Origin: Cellulomonas cellasea
GTDB lineage: Bacteria; Actinomycetota; Actinomycetes; Actinomycetales; Cellulomonadaceae
Reading direction: 5' to 3'
Assembly (NCBI RefSeq): GCF_030372105.1
Contig: NZ_JAUDBQ010000007.1
Location: forward strand, 124,001-188,000
DNA length: 64,000 nt
The number at the start of each line of letters is the position of its first letter. The first letter of the stretch is position 1. Both the position numbers and the translations under genes were made by a program. Shown piece after piece: positions 46,033-54,896 of this stretch. The notes below the pieces were generated by a model. It searched no databases. It was not told the origin of the DNA and was given only the letters and a program-made list of their open reading frames with translations.

Positions 46033-46721
46033 CCGCAGCGGGGCTCACGATTCCGGCGACGCTCACGCGCGCCGGTCGCGCCTACGCCGTCTCGTATCTG
46101 CGGAGCTACTTCGCTCCGGTCACTTCGGCGTCCGGGTACACCGGCTCCCGGTTCGAGCGGCTCGGTGGCGGTGGCGACCGGCCGGCCGTTGCTCACGAGT
46201 TCACGCCCGAGGACCTCGTCGCTGTCACGCTGCTCTCGGTCGAGGTGCCTGGCCGCGCAGCGCTCGAGATCCTGGAGCGCCGCCGTTCACGTCTGCTTGA
46301 GCTGCTCCGCCAGATCCCCACCGACCTGGACCTCGTCGATGTCGAGCCTGACGCGCTCAGACCTGAGTGGGCGCCCTGGCGGCTCGAGACCGAGCTGCGG
46401 TCGATCACCGGCCTGGGCCCGACGACGGTCAGCAAGCTCCTCGCCCGCAAGCGGCCCCGCCTCATCCCGGTCTACGACTCCGTGGTCCAGGAGCTCGTCA
46501 AGCCCGTCGGCGGATTCTGGGCATCGATGAACGCGGCTCTGCGCGCTGATGGCTGCGCCCTGCAAAAGCACCTCATCGACCTCCGCGAGGAGTTGGGCAT
46601 CGGTGAGGACATCTCCCCGCTTCGAATCTTCGATGTCGTGGCCTGGAGAACAGGCAAGGACGCGTCCGCCCGTAGGGCTGCAAGCGCGATCAACCCTCTC
46701 TCGCCGGGTGCCGATAACTGA
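46029..46721 (+). CDS. DUF6308-like protein in the restriction operon
   Basis: 230 residues. I recognise the pattern of the DUF6308 family: YTGSRFERL near residue 40, FTPEDLVAVTLLSVEVPGRA, and GLGPTTVSKLLARKRPRLIP followed by VYDSVV. The last block resembles a helix-hairpin-helix DNA-binding motif of glycosylase-like proteins. Function is unknown. Its start overlaps hsdS by 4 bases (ATGA), so it is made with the restriction enzyme. A DNA-binding or control role is inference. Confidence 0.72.
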   Translation: MTAAGLTIPATLTRAGRAYAVSYLRSYFAPVTSASGYTGSRFERLGGGGDRPAVAHEFTPEDLVAVTLLSVEVPGRAALEILERRRSRLLELLRQIPTDLDLVDVEPDALRPEWAPWRLETELRSITGLGPTTVSKLLARKRPRLIPVYDSVVQELVKPVGGFWASMNAALRADGCALQKHLIDLREELGIGEDISPLRIFDVVAWRTGKDASARRAASAINPLSPGADN

Positions 46722-46752
46722 CGCGAGATGTCGCCGGAAGAGAGGACAGGTC

Positions 46753-48057
46753 GTGAGCGGGTACGCCGTCGTGGACGTCGAGACCACCGGGCTGTTCCCG
46801 GGCGGCCACGACCGCATCGTGGAGATCGCCGTCGTGCAGGTCTCCCCGGGTGGTGAGGTCGAGGAGTCGTGGGCGACCCTGGTCAACCCCCAGCGCGACC
46901 TCGGACCGCAGCACATCCACGGGATCCGCGCCTCGGACGTGCTGACCGCACCGACGTTCGCGCAGATCGCGGGCACGCTGTCGGCACTGCTCGTCGGGCG
47001 CGTGTTCGTGGCCCACAACGCGTCGTTTGACAGGCGGTTCGTCCAGCACGAGTTCGGGGCGCTCGGGCACGACGTGCCGCTCGTCGCCGAGACCACGCTG
47101 TGCACCATGGAGTGGTCCTCCCGGCTGCTGCCGCACGCGCCACGCTCCCTCGCCGGGTGCTGCGCGACGGCCGGCATCACGCTCACCGACGCGCATGAGG
47201 CGCTCGCCGACGCGACAGCGACCGCCGCGCTGCTGCGGCACTACCTGCACAAGGCCGGGATGCCCTCCGGGGCGCGAGGACGCAGCCTTCTTGGCAGCAG
47301 CATGATGTGGCAGCCCCCATGGGCAGGCACCGTGGAGCTCGCCAAGACCGCCCTGTGGCCGAGGATCCCCGCAACCGACATCGCGTGCGTGCGGCGCGGG
47401 TCAGCCGCCGAACGACAGACTCCGTTCCTCGCCCGGCTCGTCGACCACCTGCCTCGGACGGCCGAGACGTGGGAGTGCGAGCAGTACCTCGCGCTGGTGG
47501 ACCGTGCGCTGCTGGACCGGGTCGTGTCCGTCCGCGAGCAGGAGGGCCTGGCGCGTGCGTCCGTCGAGCTGGGGATCGACCGGCCCACGGCACTGCAACT
47601 CCACCGCGCCTACCTCGACTCGCTCGCCCGCACGGCATGGGCAGACGGTGTCGTCACCGACGACGAGGTTGAGGACCTGTGTGCCGTCGCCACCCTGCTC
47701 AGCCTCTCGGCCGACGACGTCGACCGGGCGCTGTCGTCCGCGTCCGCGGGTCCCGTGGTTCCGGGCACCGACGCCGAGTACATCGCCCCAGCCCAGTTCC
47801 GCCTGCGCGTCGGCGACCTGGTGGTCTTCACCGGGGACATGGTCGAGCCCCGTGACACCTGGGTCGGACGCGCCTCCCGCGCCGGGGTCGTGGCCCACCC
47901 GAGCGTCACCAAGAAGGTCACCCTCGTCGTCGCCGCCGACCCGGACAGCCTGTCGGGGAAGGCGCGCAAGGCTGCCGACTACGGCATCCCGATCGTCACC
48001 GAGCACGCCTTCTCCGGGTTGCTCGAGGATCTCGTCGCGCGCAGCCCCGCACTGTGA
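46753..48057 (+). CDS. DEDDh exonuclease with TerB-like and BRCT-like domains
   Basis: 434 residues. N-terminal DnaQ/DEDDh 3'-5' exonuclease with all five residues: D8, E10 (DVETTG), D93 (HNASFD), H148 and D153 (HEALADA). A middle part (~260-330) with LARTAWADGVVTDDEVEDL resembles TerB. The end (~345-434) with LVVFTGDM and KAADYGIPIVTEHAF is a BRCT-like fold as in NAD-dependent ligases and polymerase III exonucleases. GTG start, 31 bases after the DUF6308 gene. It could process DNA ends made by HsdR or degrade cut phage DNA, which is inference. Confidence 0.85.
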   Translation: MSGYAVVDVETTGLFPGGHDRIVEIAVVQVSPGGEVEESWATLVNPQRDLGPQHIHGIRASDVLTAPTFAQIAGTLSALLVGRVFVAHNASFDRRFVQHEFGALGHDVPLVAETTLCTMEWSSRLLPHAPRSLAGCCATAGITLTDAHEALADATATAALLRHYLHKAGMPSGARGRSLLGSSMMWQPPWAGTVELAKTALWPRIPATDIACVRRGSAAERQTPFLARLVDHLPRTAETWECEQYLALVDRALLDRVVSVREQEGLARASVELGIDRPTALQLHRAYLDSLARTAWADGVVTDDEVEDLCAVATLLSLSADDVDRALSSASAGPVVPGTDAEYIAPAQFRLRVGDLVVFTGDMVEPRDTWVGRASRAGVVAHPSVTKKVTLVVAADPDSLSGKARKAADYGIPIVTEHAFSGLLEDLVARSPAL

Positions 48058-48088
48058 ACGCTCTCGAATCGGGCGCAGATCGCACCGG

Positions 48089-48128
48089 CTCACAACTCAT
48101 CACCCAAACTCACAACACAACTCACAAC
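48089..48128 (+). repeat. Three CTCACAAC boxes upstream of the AlbA_2 gene
   Basis: CTCACAAC at 48089, 48109 and 48121 (start-to-start 20 and 12 bases) in the only sizeable gap inside the restriction operon. A TACGGT at 48136-48141 fits a TANNNT -10 box. Together they may form an internal promoter with a regulator site for the AlbA_2/hsdR pair. Confidence 0.4.
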
Positions 48129-48169
48129 ATGCAAGTACGGTGTCGCCAACGCTGATGTGGGGAGCTGCG

Positions 48170-49957
48170 ATGCCGGGGTTGCAGAGCGAGGCCGACGACG
48201 CCGTGGCGCGCCTCCGGCTCGCGACGACGGATCTGCAGTGGGTCGAGGCGAAGCGCGCTGAGCATGGCCTCCCGCAGAGCCTCGCCGAGACGGTGTCAGC
48301 CTTCGCCAACGCGGGAGGCGGACTGATTCTGCTCGGCCTAGACGAAGCCGCCGGGTTCACTCCCGTCGGCATCGACCCACGACGCCTCGCGGATGGGATC
48401 GCGCAGACGTGCGCGGATGCCGTCGAACCCCCGATCCGCGCGCACGTCGACATCGTGGCGGTGGACGGCCAGCCCGTCGTGGCGGCCCGCATCGAAGAAC
48501 TCCCCGCGGATCGCAAGCCCTGCTACGTCAAGACCCGCGGCATCGAACGCGGTTCGTACCTCCGCACGCATGACGGCGACCGCCGCCTCACGACGTACGA
48601 GGTGCACGTCCTCCACGCATCGCACGGTCAACCCCGGGACGACATGGCTCCCGTTGAGGGAGCCAGCCGCGCCGACCTCGACCCCGAGCTGGTGTCGGCG
48701 CTGGTGCGTCGGCTTCGCGGCACACGCGGCCCCGTGTTCGCCCGGGCCAGCGATCACGAGATCCTCCGCATGGTCGGGGTGCTCACCACCGACGGCACCC
48801 ACGAGAGAGTGACGCTGGCTGGCCTGCTCGCCCTGGGCGTCTACCCCCAACAGTACGTCCCGCAACTCGACACGACGTTCGTGGTCTACCCCACGAACGA
48901 TGGCAGGCCACTGGGCGACGGCACGCGGTTCCTCGACAACCAGTCGATCGACGGTCCGATCCCCTACCAGGTCTCGTCAGCTGTCGAAGCGCTGATGCGG
49001 AATATGCGACGGCGGTCCATCGTCGTCGGCCTAGGTCGCGAGGAGCGATGGGAGTACCCGACGGAGGCGCTGCGGGAGATCATCGCCAACGCGCTCATGC
49101 ACCGGGACTACCACCCGCTCGCGCACGGCACGCAGGTCAGGATCGAGCTTTACCCGGACCGGCTTGTGGTGACGAGCCCTGGTGGGCTCCACGGTCCGAT
49201 CGCCACCGAAGACCTCCTCTCCGAGAGCGTCTCGTCATCACGCAACGCCGTCCTCGCCAAACTCCTCGAAGACGTGCAGATCCCGGGCTCCGCCCGGACC
49301 ATCTGCGAGAACCGGGGCTCCGGCCTGCTCGCGACCGCAGCGATGCTGCGCTCTGCCGGAATGGAACCGCCCATCCTCACCTCGGACGTCCGGTCGTTCC
49401 GCGTCGAACTGCGCAACCACGGACTGCTGGACGACGACGCCACGGCCTGGCTCTCCACGCTCGACACGATGTCGCTCAACGATCGCCAGCGCCTCGGCCT
49501 CGCCTACCTGCGGCGTCACGAGCAGCTCTCCAACGCCGGGTACCGGAGCCTCACCGGCTGCGACGCACTCACGGCCACTCGCGAGCTGTCGACGATGGCT
49601 GCCGGCGGATTCATCGACCGGACAAGCTCCGGAAGATGGACGATCTGGCATCTGGCTCCCGCCTACGCGGCGTCGATCCACTCCCCGCTCACGCTCGACC
49701 TGCCCACGCTCGGCGGCGACCGCCCCGGTGCCTCAAGCCGACGTGAGCAGGTCGTCACCCTCCTCAGAGGCGGCCCGCGCTCCACCTCCGACCTCGCCAC
49801 GACACTTGGCCTGTCCCCTCAAGCAGTGCTGCGCCACCTCCGGATCCTGGAGGACGCCGGGATCGTCCGTCCGACGGCGGCCAGCCGCAGAAGCCCGCTG
49901 AACGCATGGACTCTCGTCGGCGGAGCCGCCGCGACGTCCACGGAAGGATCGCGATGA
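48170..49957 (+). CDS. AlbA_2/Schlafen-type ATP-binding regulator
   Basis: 595 residues. N-terminal AlbA_2 (Schlafen-like) domain at about 15-140 (WVEAKRAEHGLPQSLAETV, NAGGGLILLGLDE). Residues ~300-400 match the ATP-binding C-terminal domain of transcriptional regulators in this family (LREIIANALMHRDY, VVTSPGGL, NRGSGL). A winged helix lies at the end (~550-590: STSDLATTLGLSPQAVLRHL). Start ATG 48170 has GGGGAG 5 nt upstream; ATG 48155 is an alternative. It overlaps hsdR by 4 bases. The family is common beside restriction systems; it may regulate the operon or act as an added effector. Confidence 0.85.
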   Translation: MPGLQSEADDAVARLRLATTDLQWVEAKRAEHGLPQSLAETVSAFANAGGGLILLGLDEAAGFTPVGIDPRRLADGIAQTCADAVEPPIRAHVDIVAVDGQPVVAARIEELPADRKPCYVKTRGIERGSYLRTHDGDRRLTTYEVHVLHASHGQPRDDMAPVEGASRADLDPELVSALVRRLRGTRGPVFARASDHEILRMVGVLTTDGTHERVTLAGLLALGVYPQQYVPQLDTTFVVYPTNDGRPLGDGTRFLDNQSIDGPIPYQVSSAVEALMRNMRRRSIVVGLGREERWEYPTEALREIIANALMHRDYHPLAHGTQVRIELYPDRLVVTSPGGLHGPIATEDLLSESVSSSRNAVLAKLLEDVQIPGSARTICENRGSGLLATAAMLRSAGMEPPILTSDVRSFRVELRNHGLLDDDATAWLSTLDTMSLNDRQRLGLAYLRRHEQLSNAGYRSLTGCDALTATRELSTMAAGGFIDRTSSGRWTIWHLAPAYAASIHSPLTLDLPTLGGDRPGASSRREQVVTLLRGGPRSTSDLATTLGLSPQAVLRHLRILEDAGIVRPTAASRRSPLNAWTLVGGAAATSTEGSR

Positions 49958-52900
49958 CTCAGGTCCACCTCGAGGAGAAGTTCGAAGACGCGATCGAGGC
50001 GTCGATGCTGGCCGCCGGCTGGCATCGCGGCTCGACGCAGGGCTATCGGCCCGCCTGGGGGCTCGACGTCGAACAGCTCTTCGCCTTCCTCACGGATACC
50101 CAGCCTCGGGCCTGGAAGAAGATCCTCGGCTACTACGGCGGTGACGAGGCCGTCGGGCGGACGAAGTTCGCCGAGCGCCTGGCCGCTGAGCTGGATCAGC
50201 GAGGCCCCCTGGACGTGCTCCGCCACGGAATGAAGGACCACGGAGTCAAGGTCTCCCTGGCGTTCTTCGCCCCGGCCTCCACGCTCTCCGACGAGCTCGT
50301 GAGCCTGCACGCGGCAAACCGCCTGAGTGTGACGCGGCAGCTCCGCTACTCGGCGACCACTACCGGCGAGCTGGATCTGGCGCTGTTCGTCAACGGCATC
50401 CCTACCGCGACTGCCGAGCTCAAGAACCCCCTGACCGGCCAGGACGTCGAGCACGCGAAGGCGCAGTACCGCCAGGACCGCTCGCCCAAGGAGCTGCTGT
50501 TCGCTCGGCGGGCTCTCGTGCACTTCGCCGTCGACCCCGACCTGGTGTTCCTCACGACGCGCCTCACCGGACCGTCCACCCGGTTCCTCCCGTTCAACCT
50601 AGGAACAGGCGGCGCCGGCAACGAGGGCGGCGCGGGAAACCCGACCTCGGATGGCGGTTACAAGACGGCCTACCTCTGGGAACAGGTGTGGAGCCCGGAC
50701 AACTGGCTCGACCTGTTGCGGCGCTTCCTGCACGTCGAGGACCCCGTCGCGCCCGGCAAGGGCAAGCCCGTCGGCAAGAAGCCGTGGCATGCACGGACGC
50801 TGATCTTCCCGCGCCTGCACCAGTGGCACGCGGTGCGCAGCCTGACCGACCATGCTGCCGAGCACGGCGCGGGGCAGAACTACCTGGTGCAGCACTCGGC
50901 CGGGTCGGGCAAGTCGAACACGATCGCCTGGCTCGCCCACCGGCTGTCGTCGCTGCACAACGCCGAGAACTCCAAGGTGTTCCACAAGGTCATCGTCATC
51001 ACCGACCGGGTGGTCCTGGACCGCCAGCTGCAAGACACGATCTTCCAGTTCGACCACACTGTCGGGGTCGTGGAGAAGGTCGACAAGACGTCCGCGCAAC
51101 TCGCCAAGGCGCTGACCGGTGAGACCGCGCAGGTCATCATCACGACACTGCAGAAGTTCCCCTTCGTCCTGGAGTCGGCCGGCACACTCGCCGGGTCACG
51201 GTTCGCGGTCATCGTCGACGAGGCGCACTCCTCCCAGACCGGGGAGACCGCCAAAGCCCTCAAGCAGGTCCTCGCACAGGGCGTCGACGCGACGGTGTCC
51301 AGCGATGGCGACGCGATCCTGGTCGCCGCCGAGGTGGCCGAGGCGATCGCCGAGGCGGCCGAGGACGCGTCCGACCCCCTGGTGTCCTCCGCACTGGCAC
51401 GAGGTCGACACGAGAATCTGTCGTTCTTCGCGTTCACCGCGACCCCCAAGGCCAAGACGCTGGAGCTGTTCGGCGCGCTGGGCGACGACCATAAGCACCG
51501 CCCGTTCCACGTGTACTCGATGAAGCAAGCCATCGAGGAGGGCTTCATCCTCGATGTGCTGCGCAACTACGTCACCTATGCGACGTATTACAAACTGACC
51601 AGGATCGGGTCGAACGGGGCGTCGTCCGACGCCTCGGATCGCGAGGTCGACAAGCGCAAGGCCGCCGCCGAGCTGGCCAGGTTCGCGTCCCTGCACCCGT
51701 CCAACATGACCCAGCGGGCAGAAATCATCGTCGAGCACTTCCGCGCCCACACCGCGCATCGGCTCGGTGGGCGCGCCAAGGCCATGGTGGTGACCCGATC
51801 CCGCCTGCACGCCGTGCGCACCCGCGCCGCGATCGCGGATTACATCAAGACCAAGGGTTACCAGGGCCTCCACACGCTCGTCGCGTTCTCCGGCGTGGTC
51901 GAGGACGACGGGGTCGCCTACACCGAGGCGATGGTCAACGGGTTCGGCGAGAGCTCTCTGCCCGAACATTTCACCTACACGTCCGCGGATGACCCCCTCG
52001 CCGGGCGCGAAGGAGCAGGTCAGGTCCTCGAGTACCACGTGCTGGTCGTCGCTGAGAAGTACCAGACGGGATTCGACCAGCCGCTGTTGACCACGATGTA
52101 CGTGGATAAGAAGCTCGAGGGCGTCAAAGCCGTGCAGACCCTCTCGCGCCTGAACCGCACCCACCCGTTGAAGTCGCAGGACGACGTCTTCGTGCTCGAC
52201 TTCGCCAACGAGGCCGTCGACATCGCCGAGTCGTTCGCGCCCTTCTACGAGACGACGATCACCGAGCCCACCGACCCGAACCTGCTCTACGCGTCGCAGA
52301 CTGAGGTGATGGGCTTCGGCCTGCTGGTGGAGTCCGAGATGGACTCCTACGTCGGTCCGCTCCTGGCCTCAGGCGGCGACTCGGCCGCCCACGCGAAGCT
52401 CTACCACTTCACCGACCCGGCCCTGGACCGGTACGTGCACCTGCTCGAGGAGGACCGCGAGACGGCCGAAGAGTTCCGGTCAACACTGCGCAACTACACC
52501 CGCGCCTATGCGTTCCTGGCCCAGGTGATCCCCTTCCACGACGCCGACCTCGAGAGGCTGCACCTCTATGGCAAGGCCCTGCTGCAGCGCCTCCCCCGCA
52601 GCCACGACGCCACCGTGGACCTCGGCGCCGTCGACCTGTCCCACCTGCGCATCGTCAAGACCGGCGACACCGACGTGTCCCTCGGAGCCGGGCTCGGCGA
52701 GCAGATCCTGCCCGGATTCACCGGCGGCGGCCGCGGGTCGCAGACCGTGACCGAGCTCGCGCTCATCGACCAGGTCATCGCCGCCATCAACGACCGACTC
52801 GGCGGCAACCTCACCGACGCCGACAAGGTCTGGGTCCAGCAGACCTTCGAGTACGCCGCCGAGGACCCCCACATCCGGCAGACGGCCAGGGCCAACACCG

Positions 52901-53079
52901 AGGAGAACTTCGGCTACGTCTTCGACAAGCAGTTCGAGGGCCTCGTCCTGGACCGGCACGACGCGAACGCCGGCCTGATCGACCGCGTCTTCAAGGACTC
53001 CGACACCACGACGTTCTTCACCTCGATGGCCCGCAAGATCGTCTACGAGCTCGCTCGAGGAGCGGGGGAGGCCAGCTGA
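49954..53079 (+). CDS. hsdR: Type I restriction enzyme endonuclease/translocase subunit
   Basis: 1041 residues. ATP-driven DNA translocase that cuts unmodified DNA. The N-terminal nuclease has the PD-(D/E)xK residues D141 and E155-L-K157 (GELDLALF, TAELKN). SF2 motor motifs: SAGSGKS (315-321), DEAH (422-425), FTATPKAKT, EKYQTGFDQPLL and SRLNRTHP. The ATG at 49954 has GGAAGGA 5 nt upstream and overlaps the AlbA_2 stop (ATGA). Being last, after three accessory genes, is unusual in itself; most operons keep hsdR, hsdM and hsdS close together. Confidence 0.94.
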   Translation: MTQVHLEEKFEDAIEASMLAAGWHRGSTQGYRPAWGLDVEQLFAFLTDTQPRAWKKILGYYGGDEAVGRTKFAERLAAELDQRGPLDVLRHGMKDHGVKVSLAFFAPASTLSDELVSLHAANRLSVTRQLRYSATTTGELDLALFVNGIPTATAELKNPLTGQDVEHAKAQYRQDRSPKELLFARRALVHFAVDPDLVFLTTRLTGPSTRFLPFNLGTGGAGNEGGAGNPTSDGGYKTAYLWEQVWSPDNWLDLLRRFLHVEDPVAPGKGKPVGKKPWHARTLIFPRLHQWHAVRSLTDHAAEHGAGQNYLVQHSAGSGKSNTIAWLAHRLSSLHNAENSKVFHKVIVITDRVVLDRQLQDTIFQFDHTVGVVEKVDKTSAQLAKALTGETAQVIITTLQKFPFVLESAGTLAGSRFAVIVDEAHSSQTGETAKALKQVLAQGVDATVSSDGDAILVAAEVAEAIAEAAEDASDPLVSSALARGRHENLSFFAFTATPKAKTLELFGALGDDHKHRPFHVYSMKQAIEEGFILDVLRNYVTYATYYKLTRIGSNGASSDASDREVDKRKAAAELARFASLHPSNMTQRAEIIVEHFRAHTAHRLGGRAKAMVVTRSRLHAVRTRAAIADYIKTKGYQGLHTLVAFSGVVEDDGVAYTEAMVNGFGESSLPEHFTYTSADDPLAGREGAGQVLEYHVLVVAEKYQTGFDQPLLTTMYVDKKLEGVKAVQTLSRLNRTHPLKSQDDVFVLDFANEAVDIAESFAPFYETTITEPTDPNLLYASQTEVMGFGLLVESEMDSYVGPLLASGGDSAAHAKLYHFTDPALDRYVHLLEEDRETAEEFRSTLRNYTRAYAFLAQVIPFHDADLERLHLYGKALLQRLPRSHDATVDLGAVDLSHLRIVKTGDTDVSLGAGLGEQILPGFTGGGRGSQTVTELALIDQVIAAINDRLGGNLTDADKVWVQQTFEYAAEDPHIRQTARANTEENFGYVFDKQFEGLVLDRHDANAGLIDRVFKDSDTTTFFTSMARKIVYELARGAGEAS

Positions 53080-53100
53080 GTTTGCGCGGCGGCGACCGGG

Positions 53101-54891
53101 CTAGATCACGTCGAAGACGTGGTCGAGCAGCATGACCGCGACGCAGCCGAGGACCTCCGCCGAGGTGTGCGAGCTCAGCAGGTGCCCGCCGATCACCGTC
53201 GCCGCCTGGTCGGGCGGCGTGCCCAGCGGCACGGGGTTGACGTTCTGCACGGTGAGGTGGACGTCCCACTTGCCGGGCTCGTCGTCGGGTGGGAGCCGCA
53301 CGCTGCCAGCGAAGCAGCAGCGGCGGGCCTGGAGCGACCGGCCGGCGGCGGCGTGCTCGGGCTGCTCGGCGCGGATGCCCGCGGCGACCCGTTCCCCCAC
53401 GCCGACGGTGAAGCCCTGCTCGCCGACGGGGTCCATGCAGTACTGGAGCAGCAGGGCCTCCCCTGAGCCGCCGCGCACCACGACGCGCACGATGCCGTCG
53501 CCAGTGAGCTCCAGCTCCTGGACGACGCCCTGCTCGGAGGTGGACGTGGCGCGGTCGACGATCTCCCCGGCGGCGTTCAGGGCGATGAGCGTCACGGGTG
53601 AGGGGTGGAAGAGGACGACCTCGACGGCGACCCGGGAGGCGGGCGCGTGATGCAGCACGAGCGGCCGGGTGGGGATCTGCAGGCCTCGGGGCGCGTTCGG
53701 CCAGTCGACGACGCGGACCGGCTGCTTCTCGGTGTCCAGGTAGCCGAGCCAGTCGAAGCGGCCCTCGTGGGGGTATTCGCCGGTGGCGTGGTCGTCGAAG
53801 TCGACGCAGAGGGTGGTGGGCTGCTCACCGTCGGGCGGGTCCTCGGGGAACCGTCGGGGGCAGGCCGTGGGGTGGAGCACGACGCGCAGCGCGGTGTGGG
53901 GGCGGCGGTGCGGGATCAGGTGGGCGACGACGTGGTACGCGTCGCAGGGGCGCGGCTGGTAGTCCCAGATGGCGGCGACGAGCTGCACGGACTCGCCCGG
54001 GCGGTAGGCGGGCTTGTCGGTGACGACGTGTTTGCCCAGCAGGAACTGGGTGTTGACGCGGTCCTCGGTGACGTCGTGCTCGAGCACGCCGGCGGTCGTC
54101 TCGCGCGCGTAGTGCCAGGTCGTCTGCGTCCGGAACGGAGTGCCCGGCAACGGCAGGCTCGGGTACTCGATGGCCATGTCCACCGACTCCCCCAGCGTGA
54201 GATCCCCCGCCGCTGGGCTCGTGGCGTCCTGCCCACGGCGAGTGGGGTCGCGGTAGTCGCTGGCGGCGGCGGCGATGGCGGCCGCCGCTGCTCCGGCGTA
54301 GAGGCCTGCGGCGAGTGGCGACGGCGCCTCCCACTCGATGAGCGAGGTGATCAGCGGCCCGCAGGCGAGGACCTTGCCGATCGCCTCGATGTGGTCGCCG
54401 CCGGTGGGGTGCCCGGGCTGGATGATCTGGTCGCCCGCGCTGCCGCCGTCGCCCCACACATGCCAGTTCGACAGCGCGACCGCGGCGCCTGTGGCGTCGT
54501 CCCGGGCGAGGACGCCGAGCGTGCCGGAGCCGTTGAACCACACGAGGTGCTCTTCGGAGTTGCTGGTCGCCACGCCACCGCGCAGCGGGTCGTACTTCTC
54601 CTCGTCGCGGTCGCCCGCCTGCGCGGGCCGCAGCCGCGGCGCCTGGACGTCGGTGGGGAACCCGTCGATCTCGGCGGGGATGGGCCGGGAGCCCGCCGCC
54701 TCGATGCTCAGCGCGGAGGGCAGCTTCTCGGTGACGTAGAAGATGATGCTGAGCTCGTCGGCCAGGGCTCCGCCGCGCCGGGGCAGCCCCCAGCCGATCG
54801 TGCGGACTGTCGGATCGGAGGCGTGCTCTCTGCGCAGCCGCGCCACGACCTCCTGGATGCGGGCGGTGCGGTCCTGCGGCTCGTCGTCCAT
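53101..54891 (-). CDS. Chymotrypsin-fold peptidase-like protein with His/Asp but no GDSG
   Basis: 596 residues. The block GTLGVLARDDATGAAVALSN leading into NWHVWG (His at 144) looks like the first barrel of trypsin-like peptidases, and SVDMAIEYP gives a candidate Asp at 238. Between them is an Ala-rich hydrophobic stretch (192-211). I find no GDSG-type serine motif in the remaining ~350 residues, which contain all-beta regions (GKHVVTDKPAYRPGESVQLV; ALNAAGEIVDRATS). It is convergent with hsdR and starts 5 bases after the neighbouring gene that does carry GDSGS. It may be a substrate-binding pseudo-enzyme or one half of a two-part peptidase. Confidence 0.6.
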   Translation of the reverse strand: MDDEPQDRTARIQEVVARLRREHASDPTVRTIGWGLPRRGGALADELSIIFYVTEKLPSALSIEAAGSRPIPAEIDGFPTDVQAPRLRPAQAGDRDEEKYDPLRGGVATSNSEEHLVWFNGSGTLGVLARDDATGAAVALSNWHVWGDGGSAGDQIIQPGHPTGGDHIEAIGKVLACGPLITSLIEWEAPSPLAAGLYAGAAAAAIAAAASDYRDPTRRGQDATSPAAGDLTLGESVDMAIEYPSLPLPGTPFRTQTTWHYARETTAGVLEHDVTEDRVNTQFLLGKHVVTDKPAYRPGESVQLVAAIWDYQPRPCDAYHVVAHLIPHRRPHTALRVVLHPTACPRRFPEDPPDGEQPTTLCVDFDDHATGEYPHEGRFDWLGYLDTEKQPVRVVDWPNAPRGLQIPTRPLVLHHAPASRVAVEVVLFHPSPVTLIALNAAGEIVDRATSTSEQGVVQELELTGDGIVRVVVRGGSGEALLLQYCMDPVGEQGFTVGVGERVAAGIRAEQPEHAAAGRSLQARRCCFAGSVRLPPDDEPGKWDVHLTVQNVNPVPLGTPPDQAATVIGGHLLSSHTSAEVLGCVAVMLLDHVFDVI

Positions 54892-54896
54892 CGCCC

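Noticed and set aside
36113-53103. Integrated element with attachment sites around the defence island
   Set aside because: I saw no integrase, transposase, tRNA gene or matching direct repeats at the edges; island borders are defined by gene content only.
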